A stretch of DNA of 64,000 nt from assembly GCF_014639435.1 (NCBI RefSeq), contig NZ_BMFZ01000011.1:97714-161713 (forward strand), in the 5' to 3' direction. Below the pieces are notes generated by a model. The model did not search any database and was not told where the DNA came from. It worked only from the letters and a program-made list of their open reading frames with translations. Numbering within the stretch: the stretch's first letter is position 1; each line of letters starts with the position of its first letter. Positions 25,986-36,051 of this stretch are shown here, one piece after another. The stretch comes from Hafnia psychrotolerans (GTDB lineage: Bacteria > Pseudomonadota > Gammaproteobacteria > Enterobacterales > Enterobacteriaceae). The position numbers and the translations under genes are program-made.

Positions 25986-27671
25986 ATGAATAGAGTGAAG
26001 ACTCTATCGCAGCAAAATATCTCTTTCTTGTTAGCGATCTATATCGGCATTTTTCTCAATGTCTCCGTTTTTTTCCGACGTTTCGCATCGCTCACCCATA
26101 GCGTTAATTTCATTGAATTGTCTCAGGCAGTGACCGAAGTGGTCGTCATTGTGCTTTTCACTTTCTTCTTGCTGCGCTTGCTCTCTCTGGGCGGCCGAAC
26201 ATTTTTCCGCATCGTAGGCAGCTTATTACTGTTGATCTCCGTAGCAGCCAGTTACTACATGGTGATGTTCAATGTGGTGATCGGCTACGGCATTATTGCG
26301 TCGGTGATGACCACGGATATTGATCTGAGCAAAGAGGTGGTGGGCTGGTATTTCTTGATATGGATGATAGCCGTCAGCGCTATTCCGCTGCTGCTGATTT
26401 GGAAAAATGATCTGCGGTTAACGCTAATTGAACAGCTCAAAACACCGGGCCAGCGATTATTACCCTTAGGTATTTTAGTGATCGTTGTCGCCTTGGTATG
26501 GGTGCCGCTGCGCATGCTGGATAGGCAGCAAAGCCGCAATGAAAAGCTGACTAATATCGATTTGCCGAGCTATGGCGGGGTGGTCGCGCACTCCTATTTG
26601 CCTTCCAATTGGCTGGCAGCACTGGGTTTGTTTGCTTATACCAAGGTGGATGAAAGTCAGGATGCGGAAAATTTATTCGATCCGGCGAAAGAATTTACCT
26701 ATGTGCCACCCGTTGGTATCGACGATACCTACATCGTTTTTATCATTGGGGAAACCACGCGTTGGGACCATATGGGTTTGCTAGGCTATGAGCGGGATAC
26801 CACACCGCGTTTGTCTAAAGAGAAGAATCTGGTCGCGTTTCGCGGCAAGTCTTGTGATACCTCCACTAAGCTCTCTTTACGCTGTATGTTCGTGCGTGAG
26901 GGTGGGGTGGAGAATAATCAGCAACGGACTCTGAAAGAGCAGAATATTTTTGCGGTGCTTAAATCATTGGGTTTCAGTTCTGAGCTGTTCGCGATGCAAA
27001 GTGAAGTGTGGTTTTACAATAACACCAATCCTGATGACTACTCATTCCGTGAAATTATCGCCTCTGAGAAACGCAATGACGGTAAACCGGTGGATGACAT
27101 GCTGTTGGTTAACGAGTTGAAGGAGTCCCTGAAAACGCATCCACAGGGCAAGCATCTGGTGGTGCTGCACACCAAAGGGTCGCACTACCTTTATTCCCAG
27201 CGTTATCCGCGCAGTTTTGCGCGCTATACCCCAGAATGCATGGGAGTAGATCGTGCCTGTAGTAAGGATCAGTTGATCAATGCTTTCGATAACAGTGTGC
27301 TATATACCGATACCTTCATTGCGAACGTGATGGATCAGCTGCGCGATAAAAAGGCATTGGTGTTTTACGCGGCTGATCACGGTGAATCTATTGATGAGAA
27401 CTCGCATCTGCATGGGACACCACGTGAGATGGCTCCACCGGAGCAGTTCCGCGTGCCAATGCTGGTATGGGCATCTGACAGCTTCCTCGACCAACCCGAT
27501 CACCAGCAGGCGTTCGAACGCTTGAAAGCCCAACAGCGAGTCGGAGGTGAAAAGCGCCACGAAGCGTTGTTTGATTCGGTCCTCGGCTGTTTAGGATATA
27601 CGTCACCGGACGGCGGGATTAACCCAGCGAACAATTGGTGTGCTAAACCTCAGGCTAACAAGACTATTTAA
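25986..27671 (+). CDS. eptB: Kdo2-lipid A phosphoethanolamine transferase EptB
   Basis: 561-aa inner-membrane enzyme (E. coli EptB is about 563 aa) that adds phosphoethanolamine to the outer Kdo of lipopolysaccharide. Five N-terminal transmembrane segments (1-170) precede a periplasmic sulfatase-like domain with the metal/nucleophile motif FIIGETTRWDHMGLLGYERD (about 255-274; the second Thr of GETT is the expected phosphoryl acceptor), KSCDTSTKLSLRCMF, VLHTKGSHYLY and the metal-binding YAADHGESIDENSHLHGTP. The start lacks a strong ribosome-binding site. In E. coli eptB also neighbours a proline tRNA gene, which supports the assignment. Confidence 0.9.
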   Translation: MNRVKTLSQQNISFLLAIYIGIFLNVSVFFRRFASLTHSVNFIELSQAVTEVVVIVLFTFFLLRLLSLGGRTFFRIVGSLLLLISVAASYYMVMFNVVIGYGIIASVMTTDIDLSKEVVGWYFLIWMIAVSAIPLLLIWKNDLRLTLIEQLKTPGQRLLPLGILVIVVALVWVPLRMLDRQQSRNEKLTNIDLPSYGGVVAHSYLPSNWLAALGLFAYTKVDESQDAENLFDPAKEFTYVPPVGIDDTYIVFIIGETTRWDHMGLLGYERDTTPRLSKEKNLVAFRGKSCDTSTKLSLRCMFVREGGVENNQQRTLKEQNIFAVLKSLGFSSELFAMQSEVWFYNNTNPDDYSFREIIASEKRNDGKPVDDMLLVNELKESLKTHPQGKHLVVLHTKGSHYLYSQRYPRSFARYTPECMGVDRACSKDQLINAFDNSVLYTDTFIANVMDQLRDKKALVFYAADHGESIDENSHLHGTPREMAPPEQFRVPMLVWASDSFLDQPDHQQAFERLKAQQRVGGEKRHEALFDSVLGCLGYTSPDGGINPANNWCAKPQANKTI

Positions 27672-27732
27672 GCCAGAAAACAGGGGATTCGCTGGAATTC
27701 TAAGCAGTCAGCATCTGGACGACAAAAAGGCA

Positions 27733-27761
27733 TTGACGCTCTGAATCAGCAGCAGTAACAT
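27733..27761 (+). promoter_or_regulatory. promoter of the tRNA-Pro gene
   Basis: TTGACG (27733-27738), 17-bp spacer, TAACAT (27756-27761), then the GC-rich discriminator GCGCTCC, as expected for a stringently controlled stable-RNA promoter. Confidence 0.75.
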
Positions 27762-27772
27762 GCGCTCCGATT

Positions 27773-27849
27773 CGGCGAGTAGCGCAGCTTGGTAGCGCAA
27801 CTGGTTTGGGACCAGTGGGTCGGAGGTTCGAATCCTCTCTCGCCGACCA
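27773..27849 (+). tRNA. proM: tRNA-Pro (anticodon UGG)
   Basis: 77-nt tRNA with encoded CCA. Acceptor stem CGGCGAG/CTCGCCG, anticodon stem ACTGG/CCAGT enclosing loop TTTGGGA (anticodon TGG), T-arm GGTTCGAATCC. It appears identical to E. coli proM as I remember it. The E. coli tRNA next to eptB has anticodon CGG, so the isoacceptor differs here. Confidence 0.97.
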
Positions 27850-27855
27850 CATTTG

Positions 27856-27886
27856 AAAAACCTGCTTTAAAAGCAGGTTTTTTTTC
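27856..27886 (+). terminator. rho-independent terminator of tRNA-Pro
   Basis: AAACCTGCTT-taa-AAGCAGGTTT hairpin followed by eight T (27878-27885). With the A-run on its left it could also act on glpX transcripts from the other side. Confidence 0.88.
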
Positions 27887-27937
27887 GCCATCTAAACAGC
27901 GCTACCATGGTGCTGCTTGGTGCTTTATACCTGCCCG

Positions 27938-28948
27938 TCAGATTATAAACTCATGCAGCGCGATATCTTTGCGATCGAGATAGTGCGTGGAGCGGATGCG
28001 GCGGATAGTGCGTGATTTACCACGGATTAACAGCGTTTCGGTGGTTGCCATATTGCCCTGGCGGCTAATGCCTTCCAGCAAATCGCCCTTGGTTATACCG
28101 GTGGCGGAGAAAATCACGTTATCGTTGCGCGCCATATCATCGAGTTGTAAAACCTTACCCACTTCAATGCCCATCGCCTTACAGCGCACTAGCTCCTCTG
28201 CGCCGATGCGGAGGTTCTCAAGCGTATCCCCTTTTACATGGTGACGTGCCAGCAGGCGGCCCTGCATATCGCCGTCAAGTGCACGGATCACAGCAGCGGA
28301 AATCACACCTTCCGGTGCGCCACCAATACCGTACAGCACATCCACTTCACTTTCTGGCATACAGGTCAGAATGGTGGCTGCGACATCGCCATCAGGAAAG
28401 GCAAACACCCGCACACCGGATTGCAGCATTTCACGGATGGCATCGTCATGACGCGGTTTTGCCAGCACAGCGACGGTCAGTTCGCTCAATGGTTTATTCA
28501 GCGCTTTCGCCACATTGGCGAGATTCTCAGCCAATGTCAGAGCCAGGTTAATCGCACCTTTAGCGCCAGGACCGACGGCAATTTTTTCCATGTACATATC
28601 CGGTGCATTCAGAAAGGAGCCTTGGTCGCCCACAGCCAGCACGGCCAAGGCATTGGATTGGCCCATGGCGGTCATGCGCGTGCCTTCGATAGGATCTACG
28701 GCGATGTCTACGGCATCACCGTTACCGGTGCCGACTTTCTCGCCGATATAGAGCATTGGCGCTTCATCTATCTCTCCTTCGCCAATCACGATGGTGCCAT
28801 CAATATCGACTTTGTTGAGCATGATACGCATCGCCTGAACGGCGGCGTTGTCGGCGAGATTTTTATCGCCACGGCCAAGCCATTTGTAACCCGCAAGTGC
28901 GGCTGCTTCGGTCACGCGGGAGAACTCGATTGCTAATTCACGTTTCAT
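27938..28948 (-). CDS. glpX: fructose-1,6-bisphosphatase class II GlpX
   Basis: 336-aa enzyme, exactly the E. coli length from the ATG at 28948 (MKRELAIEFSRVTEAAALAG). Dephosphorylates fructose-1,6-bisphosphate in gluconeogenesis from glycerol. Metal and substrate motifs: GEGEIDEAPMLYIGEKVG (about 57-74), DPIEGT (about 85-90) and YGIGGAPEGVISAAV. It is the last gene of glpFKX, but a terminator-like hairpin lies between glpK and glpX, so part of its expression may be independent. Confidence 0.96.
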   Translation of the reverse strand: MKRELAIEFSRVTEAAALAGYKWLGRGDKNLADNAAVQAMRIMLNKVDIDGTIVIGEGEIDEAPMLYIGEKVGTGNGDAVDIAVDPIEGTRMTAMGQSNALAVLAVGDQGSFLNAPDMYMEKIAVGPGAKGAINLALTLAENLANVAKALNKPLSELTVAVLAKPRHDDAIREMLQSGVRVFAFPDGDVAATILTCMPESEVDVLYGIGGAPEGVISAAVIRALDGDMQGRLLARHHVKGDTLENLRIGAEELVRCKAMGIEVGKVLQLDDMARNDNVIFSATGITKGDLLEGISRQGNMATTETLLIRGKSRTIRRIRSTHYLDRKDIALHEFII

Positions 28949-29032
28949 TGGAAAGCCTGTAAGAAAAAAAAAGAGGTCGGTGAGGCAAAGGCTCATCTGT
29001 GCCGGGATTTTAGCACAGTGGGAAAGACGCAT

Positions 29033-29060
29033 AAAAAAACTCCCCGATCGGGGAGTTTTG
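29033..29060 (-). terminator. hairpin between glpK and glpX
   Basis: ACTCCCCGATCGGGGAGT (29039-29056) is a perfect palindrome preceded by seven A (the U-tract on the bottom strand). It should end most glpFK transcripts before glpX. Confidence 0.85.
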
Positions 29061-29089
29061 AAGAATGTTTTTTGCGATGAAGCCGGCGA

Positions 29090-30658
<1,569 letters not shown>

Positions 30659-31519
30659 TCAGGCTTTGCGTTGTTTGGCTGGCTGTTGTGCGGCCGCCGC
30701 TGCTGCTGCTTCTTCTGCGTCGTGAATTTCATAAGGTAGATGGCGACCAATCAGTGCTTTATAACCGAAAGCACCAAGACATGCCCCGATCAGCGGCCCA
30801 AAAATAGGCACCAGGAAATAAGGGATGTCGCGGGCACCGGTGAAGGCAACTTTGCCCCAGCCGGCGAAGTAGGCAAATACCTTAGGACCGAAGTCACGCG
30901 CTGGGTTCAGGGCAAAACCGGTTAACGGTCCCATTGACGCGCCGATGACTGCGATCAAAATACCGATCAACAGAGGTGCCAGCGGGCCGCGTGGGATACC
31001 GTTGCCGTCATCGGTCAGACCGAGAATTAAGGCCATCAGAATTGCAGTTATCACAGTTTCAACCAGGAAGGCCTGGAAAACACTGATGTGCGGGTTTGGA
31101 TAGGTTGAGAATATACCGGCCAGATCCAAGCTTTCTACGCTGCCACGTACCATGTGGTGAGATTGTTCGAAGTCGAAGAAAAGGTTGTAGTAAAGGCCGT
31201 AAACCAGTGCAGCGGCACAAAAGGCCCCGGCAACCTGCGCGAGAATGTATGGCAAAACTTTGCGTCCTTCAAAGTGTGCAAATATACAGAGCGCGACGGT
31301 GACTGCAGGGTTGAGGTGAGCGCCAGAAATCGCTGCGGTCAGATAAATGGCCATTGCCACACCCAGCCCCCAGATAATACTGATTTCCCACTGACCAAAA
31401 ACTGCCCCGGCAAGCTTCAGTGCAGCAACGCAACCGGCTCCGAAAAATATGATAAGCCCGGTGCCCAGGAACTCAGCGATGCACTGACCTTTTAATGTGG
31501 AACTCATTGTTTGGCTCAT
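30659..31519 (-). CDS. glpF: glycerol facilitator GlpF
   Basis: 286-aa aquaglyceroporin of the inner membrane. Both NPA boxes are present: SGAHLNPAVTVAL (about 64-76) and GFALNPARDFGPKVF (about 200-214, with the D after NPAR typical of glycerol channels). Six membrane helices. The C-terminal tail is alanine- and lysine-rich (EEAAAAAAAQQPAKQRKA) and differs from E. coli. First gene of glpFKX. Confidence 0.97.
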   Translation of the reverse strand: MSQTMSSTLKGQCIAEFLGTGLIIFFGAGCVAALKLAGAVFGQWEISIIWGLGVAMAIYLTAAISGAHLNPAVTVALCIFAHFEGRKVLPYILAQVAGAFCAAALVYGLYYNLFFDFEQSHHMVRGSVESLDLAGIFSTYPNPHISVFQAFLVETVITAILMALILGLTDDGNGIPRGPLAPLLIGILIAVIGASMGPLTGFALNPARDFGPKVFAYFAGWGKVAFTGARDIPYFLVPIFGPLIGACLGAFGYKALIGRHLPYEIHDAEEAAAAAAAQQPAKQRKA

Positions 31520-31700
31520 AGTCAGATCCTATCAAGGATGATGTTAAGGGTTAGTTATAGTTTTTCTTACCAGAAGTACATTGAACGTAATCGGAATAAG
31601 ACGTTCGTCATCAAATGAGAACGCAATGTGAATTTATCGTTAACGAGCATAAACGAGAAATAGCGAAATCAAATTTTGTGTGTTGTGTCATAAAAATGAG
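31520..31700 (-). promoter_or_regulatory. glpF control region with GlpR and CRP-like sites
   Basis: ATTTATCGTTAACGAGCATA (31632-31651) matches the GlpR operator pattern WATGTTCGWTAWCGAACATW on the bottom strand with few mismatches. A weaker candidate is ACGTTCGTCATCAAATGA (31601-31618). TGTGT-N6-TCATA near 31678 is a degenerate CRP site. GlpR repression and CRP activation of glpFK are established for E. coli. Confidence 0.6.
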
Positions 31701-32119
31701 CGTATTCGAGTGTTCCTTGTGTTGTATCTCTCCTAAAAAACGGTCCCTTGCCCGGTTTGCTCCTCATTCATGGCCTCTCATTCTGAATCTGATTGTCGAC
31801 CACCCGACACTGTCATCCACCGTCTCTGGGTACGTTATGCGAAATTAGCCTTTGATTCTCACGATAACTCGTGATTTTTAAGCATTTACTGATGGTTTGG
31901 GCGATAAAATTGCAACAGACTGCGTTTAGGGTCGGTATGTTGCTAGACAGGGCAAGATTGGCTACATACAATCGTATTTCAAGACATCGGCAGGTTTTAC
32001 GGCGTTTCCTTCAGAAAACATCAGGAAAATCTGCGTGGTGCGAGAATTTTTGAGCCGTATCCGGATGATGCGGCAGAACTTACAAGATGTGCGCCTTGCG
32101 AACATAAGGGGAACGAAGA
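31701..32119. other. gene-free stretch between glpF and zapB
   Basis: About 420 bp without a credible gene. Short open frames lack ribosome-binding sites and codon bias. A small hairpin TCACGA-taac-TCGTGA followed by five T (31859-31879) on the plus strand could end a short transcript, but no matching promoter stands out. The zapB ribosome-binding site (AAGGGGAACGAAGA) is at the right edge. Confidence 0.5.
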
Positions 32120-32359
32120 ATGTCATTCGAAGTATTTGAGAAATTAGAAGCAAAAGTTCAGCAAGCGATTGATACTATTACCTTGCTGCAGATGGAAATT
32201 GAAGAGCTGAAAGAGCAGAACAACACGCTGTCTCAGGAAGTTCAACAAGCCAGCGGAAACCATGAGTCTTTAGTGCGTGAAAATGCGCAGTTGAAAGATG
32301 AGCAACACGTATGGCAGGATCGTCTGCGTGCGCTATTGGGCAAAATGGAAGAAGTTTGA
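32120..32359 (+). CDS. zapB: cell division protein ZapB
   Basis: 79-aa coiled-coil protein that joins the Z ring through ZapA and links it to MatP at the terminus region. Nearly the whole chain is heptad-repeat helix ([20 protein letters not shown] then [18 protein letters not shown]). Length equals E. coli ZapB within two residues, and the position between glpF and rraA is the conserved one. A 40-bp perfect palindrome terminator follows. Confidence 0.96.
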   Translation: MSFEVFEKLEAKVQQAIDTITLLQMEIEELKEQNNTLSQEVQQASGNHESLVRENAQLKDEQHVWQDRLRALLGKMEEV

Positions 32360-32372
32360 ATTCCGACTTTTT

Positions 32373-32412
32373 CCCATTAAAAAAGGACGCCGCGGCGTCC
32401 TTTTTTAATGGG
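32373..32412. terminator. bidirectional terminator, 40-bp perfect palindrome
   Basis: From CCCATTAAAAAAGGACGCCG to its exact reverse complement with no interruption: a GC stem flanked by A6 and T6. It separates the convergent zapB and rraA genes and can serve both strands. Confidence 0.92.
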
Positions 32413-32435
32413 CTGTCCCAGCCGTAAGAGAGGAT

Positions 32436-32921
32436 TTACTCAATATCAAGCGGGTCTTCAGACAGGATGATACCCGTGTTGTCCGCATAAAGATGGTCAC
32501 CGGTAAAGAAGGTTACACTACCGAAATTCACGCGGATATCACTCTCGCCAATACCTTCACTTGCAGCACCCGCCGGGATCGCGGCCATAGCCTGAATGCC
32601 AATATCAAGGTCCTGTAAGTCATCCACCTGACGGACTGCGCCGTAAATCAGGATACCTTCCCATTGGTTTTCTAGTGCAATTGCGGCCAGGTCAGCGTCG
32701 AGTAATGCGCGGCGAACTGAACCACCGCCGTCAACGACCAGAACCCGGCCTAAACCGTTCTGCTCGAGCAGGTCATAGAGCAAGCCATTGTCTTCAAAGC
32801 ACTTCACCGTGGTGATCTGCCCGCCAAATGAAGTACGTCCGCCAAAGTTGGAGAACAAGGGTTCAACGACATTCACTTCTTCGTGATAGATGTCGCATAG
32901 TTCGGAAGTATCGTATTTCAT
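32436..32921 (-). CDS. rraA: ribonuclease E activity regulator RraA
   Basis: 161-aa trimeric protein, the E. coli length, that binds the C-terminal half of RNase E and helicases and restrains RNA decay. Recognisable stretches are [40 protein letters not shown] (about 75-94, a fold shared with HMG aldolases) and [16 protein letters not shown]. It follows menA after 111 bp on the same strand, as in E. coli. Confidence 0.97.
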   Translation of the reverse strand: MKYDTSELCDIYHEEVNVVEPLFSNFGGRTSFGGQITTVKCFEDNGLLYDLLEQNGLGRVLVVDGGGSVRRALLDADLAAIALENQWEGILIYGAVRQVDDLQDLDIGIQAMAAIPAGAASEGIGESDIRVNFGSVTFFTGDHLYADNTGIILSEDPLDIE

Positions 32922-33032
32922 AGGATTTCATCTGGTTGCTGCATGAGTATTGAGTATATCCCTTTCTGAAGTGTGTTGGCAAAACCATCAATTGTTAAAT
33001 TTTCGCCAGGGACAAGAACGGTGCTCCGCCTG

Positions 33033-33959
33033 TTAATCGAGCAATAGGCCCAGCGCAAACAGCACATTAGTCAGTAACGCCGCCTTGACCATGTTTTCCA
33101 GAAGAGGACGGATGCCTTCTGCGGATTGCTCGCGGATGACCTGAGAGACATGTTTCGCCAGCATTGGAATAGCCAAAACAAACAGCCATCCTGACCAGCG
33201 TTGCAGATAGAGTAAAGCAAATAGCGCCAGGCAAATTACCGCCGCAGAGACAATGATTGCATGGTATCGGCGGGCATTTTTCGGTCCGAGACGGACAGCC
33301 AGCGTATTTTTACCGTTGGCGGAGTCGGTGTCGATATCGCGCAGATTATTGATGTTCAGAACCGCTGTCGCCAGCAAACCTGTCGCTGTTGCAGGCAGCA
33401 TGACGATCCAATCGAAATGTCCCGCCTGTAGATAGAATGTTCCGGCAACGCTTATCCAACCAAAGAAAATCAGCACCGAAATATCACCCAGGCCCATATA
33501 TCCATACGGGCGGGTACCCACGGTATACGTGATGGCAGCACCAATCGACAGTAAGCCGAGGATCAAGAAACCGAATACGTCGCTGGGCTTTTGGCAGGCC
33601 ACGGCAATCAGGCCGATGCCTGAAACAACAGTCAGCGCCACCGTTAGCATGATGGCCTGTTTCATCTGTGGGGCGGTGATCAATCCTTTTTGCATACCGC
33701 GCAATGGCCCTACGCGATCCAACGTATCACTGCCTTTTTCGGCATCGCCATAATCATTGGCAAGGTTAGACAGTATTTGCAGTAAACCAGCCGTGACGAG
33801 TGCCAACAGGGCGGTCAGCGGATGGAAAACGCCTTGCAGGCTGGCAATCGCAGATCCCATCACAATAGAAGCAAAGGCCAGAGGCAAAGTACGTAGACGC
33901 AGACTCTCAATCCAGGCTTTGGCATGTGATGTGGTGTTGCAGGGAGTCATTATGCTCAT
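33033..33959 (-). CDS. menA: 1,4-dihydroxy-2-naphthoate polyprenyltransferase MenA
   Basis: 308-aa UbiA-family membrane prenyltransferase that attaches octaprenyl to DHNA in menaquinone synthesis. The two aspartate motifs are NLANDYGDAEKGSDTLDR (about 65-82) and NINNLRDIDTDSANGKNTL (about 200-218); also TYTVGTRPYGYMGLGDISVL. ATG codons at 33959 and 33950 are both possible. Located between hslU and rraA as in E. coli. Confidence 0.96.
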   Translation of the reverse strand: MSIMTPCNTTSHAKAWIESLRLRTLPLAFASIVMGSAIASLQGVFHPLTALLALVTAGLLQILSNLANDYGDAEKGSDTLDRVGPLRGMQKGLITAPQMKQAIMLTVALTVVSGIGLIAVACQKPSDVFGFLILGLLSIGAAITYTVGTRPYGYMGLGDISVLIFFGWISVAGTFYLQAGHFDWIVMLPATATGLLATAVLNINNLRDIDTDSANGKNTLAVRLGPKNARRYHAIIVSAAVICLALFALLYLQRWSGWLFVLAIPMLAKHVSQVIREQSAEGIRPLLENMVKAALLTNVLFALGLLLD

Positions 33960-34002
33960 ATTATTTTTCGCTCAGTAAAGCCAAGAGTCCGTTTAGAAAT
34001 AA

Positions 34003-34029
34003 CACAGGGAGGCATAACGCCTCCCTGTG
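34003..34029 (-). terminator. terminator after hslU
   Basis: CACAGGGAGGC-ataac-GCCTCCCTGTG, an 11-bp perfect stem (34003-34013 and 34019-34029), followed on the bottom strand by a moderately U-rich stretch. It lies 26 bp beyond the hslU stop. Confidence 0.75.
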
Positions 34030-34055
34030 GATCACTTTCGGAACGTATGAGCGAA

Positions 34056-35390
34056 TTATAAGATAAATCGGCTCAGATCTTCATCTGCTACCAGTTGGTC
34101 AAGGTGGCTTCTAACATAATCTGCATCAATGTTTATGGAGATACCGTGACTTTCGCTGGCATCATAGGAGATATCTTCCATCAAACGCTCCAGAACCGTG
34201 TGAAGACGACGCGCCCCGATGTTCTCGGTGGTTTCGTTAACCTGCCATGCGGCCTCGGCAATACGGCGAATGCCATCGGCGGTAAAATCAATAGTGACGC
34301 CTTCGGTGGCCATCAGGGCTTTGTACTGATGCGTCAGCGATGCGCTTGGCTCGGTTAGGATGCGTTCGAAGTCTTCGGTAGACAGCGCCTGCAACTCAAC
34401 GCGGATCGGCAAACGGCCTTGTAATTCCGGAATTAAATCAGAGGGTTTAGCCGTCTGGAAAGCGCCGGAGGCGATAAACAAGATATGGTCCGTTTTGACC
34501 ATACCGTGTTTGGTCGACACCGTACAGCCTTCCACCAGTGGCAAGAGATCTCGCTGGACGCCTTCGCGTGACACATCCGGACCTGAGTTCTGACCATCGC
34601 GTTTACAGATTTTGTCGATCTCATCGATAAAGACGATACCGTGTTGTTCAACGGCTTCGATCGCCTGCTCTTTCAGCTCTTCCGGGTTGACGAGTTTGGC
34701 CGCTTCTTCTTCAACCAACAGCTTGTAGGCTTCTTTTATCGTCATTTTGCGCGGTTTTTGTTTTTGACCGGCCATGTTCTGGAACATGGATTGCAGCTGA
34801 TTGGTCATCTCTTCCATGCCCGGTGGGGACATGATTTCGACACCCATTGAGGCGGCTGCAACATTGATTTCAATCTCTTTATCGTCGAGCTGGCCTTCGC
34901 GCAGTTTCTTACGGAAGGATTGACGCGCAGTCGAGGGTTCCTGGGCTTCGTCGGCCTGGCCCCAATTGTTCTTCGCTGGAGGGATCAACACATCAAGAAT
35001 GCGTTCTTCTGCCAGCTCTTCGGCACGGTGACGGTTCTTGTCGATGGACTGCATACGGACCATTTTCACGGCGGAATCAGTCAGGTCACGAATAATGGAA
35101 TCGACTTCTTTACCGACATAACCCACTTCGGTGAATTTTGTGGCTTCAACCTTGATGAACGGTGCGTTAGCTAATTTTGCCAGACGACGGGCGATTTCGG
35201 TTTTACCGACACCGGTCGGACCGATCATCAGAATATTTTTGGGGGTAACTTCGTGGCGCAGCGCTTCGTCGAGCTGCATGCGGCGCCAGCGGTTACGCAG
35301 AGCGATGGCAACTGCGCGCTTCGCTTTGTCTTGGCCAATGATGTAGCTGTCTAATTCGCTGACTATCTCGCGCGGGGTCATTTCAGACAT
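34056..35390 (-). CDS. hslU: HslU, ATPase of the HslVU protease
   Basis: 444-aa AAA+ unfoldase (E. coli 443). Walker [17 protein letters not shown] (about 55-70), Walker [13 protein letters not shown] (about 250), sensor motifs [29 protein letters not shown], the pore GYVGKEV (about 90), and the C-terminal DLSRFIL that docks into HslV. Starts 12 bp after hslV, forming the heat-shock operon. Confidence 0.98.
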   Translation of the reverse strand: MSEMTPREIVSELDSYIIGQDKAKRAVAIALRNRWRRMQLDEALRHEVTPKNILMIGPTGVGKTEIARRLAKLANAPFIKVEATKFTEVGYVGKEVDSIIRDLTDSAVKMVRMQSIDKNRHRAEELAEERILDVLIPPAKNNWGQADEAQEPSTARQSFRKKLREGQLDDKEIEINVAAASMGVEIMSPPGMEEMTNQLQSMFQNMAGQKQKPRKMTIKEAYKLLVEEEAAKLVNPEELKEQAIEAVEQHGIVFIDEIDKICKRDGQNSGPDVSREGVQRDLLPLVEGCTVSTKHGMVKTDHILFIASGAFQTAKPSDLIPELQGRLPIRVELQALSTEDFERILTEPSASLTHQYKALMATEGVTIDFTADGIRRIAEAAWQVNETTENIGARRLHTVLERLMEDISYDASESHGISINIDADYVRSHLDQLVADEDLSRFIL

Positions 35391-35402
35391 GGTTTTCGAT
35401 CC

Positions 35403-35933
35403 TTACGCTTTAGAAGATAATTCTTCGATGGTGTGGAATTGGTTAGTGTAGATACAGATGTCACCAGCAATGCTGAGCGATTTCTCAACGATATCGTGGG
35501 CACTCAGTTCTGTATTTTCCAGCAACGCGCGAGCAGAGGCCTGTGCGTAAGGACCACCAGAGCCGATAGCAATAAGGTCGTTTTCTGGCTGGATCACGTC
35601 ACCGTTGCCGCTAATGATCAGCGATGCATTTTCATCAGCGACGGCCAGCAGTGCTTCGAGGCGGCGTAACATGCGGTCGGTGCGCCAGTCTTTTGCCAGT
35701 TCCACCGCGGCTTTCACCAGATGGCCCTGATGCATTTCCAGCTTGCGTTCGAACAGCTCAAACAGCGTGAAAGCATCAGCGGTACCGCCCGCGAAACCGG
35801 CGATGACTTTGTCATGATACAGGCGACGTACTTTCTTCACGTTGCCTTTCATCACCGTATTTCCCAATGTGGCCTGACCATCACCACCGATAACGACATG
35901 GCCGTTGCGGCGTACACTTACAATTGTTGTCAC
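35403..35933 (-). CDS. hslV: HslV, peptidase of the HslVU protease
   Basis: 176-aa threonine peptidase, identical in length to the E. coli protein. After removal of Met the N-terminal nucleophile is Thr1 ([20 protein letters not shown]), with the conserved [26 protein letters not shown] following. The double ring degrades proteins such as SulA and RpoH. A sigma-32 promoter lies about 90-118 bp upstream. Confidence 0.98.
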   Translation of the reverse strand: MTTIVSVRRNGHVVIGGDGQATLGNTVMKGNVKKVRRLYHDKVIAGFAGGTADAFTLFELFERKLEMHQGHLVKAAVELAKDWRTDRMLRRLEALLAVADENASLIISGNGDVIQPENDLIAIGSGGPYAQASARALLENTELSAHDIVEKSLSIAGDICIYTNQFHTIEELSSKA

Positions 35934-36022
35934 GAGCAGTTCCTCGTTGCAGACGGAAAAGATCCCCGCACTCTTGTGTTACACCTGAGTGTCACATCAG
36001 TGTACGGGGCATATTGAAGTAA

Positions 36023-36051
36023 TAGATTGGGGATGAAAACAGGTTTTCAAC
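36023..36051 (-). promoter_or_regulatory. sigma-32 heat-shock promoter of hslVU
   Basis: Bottom strand GTTGAAA (36045-36051), 12-bp spacer, CCCCAATCTA (36023-36032): close to the RpoH consensus CTTGAAA-N11-16-CCCCATNT. The -35 lies in the last codons of ftsN. The start point near 36015 gives a leader of about 80 nt. Confidence 0.75.

Noticed and set aside
27773..27849. tRNA-Pro as integration site of a genomic island
   Set aside because: No integrase gene is adjacent and no repeated copy of the tRNA 3' end was seen in the window; the accessory genes lie on its 5' side.
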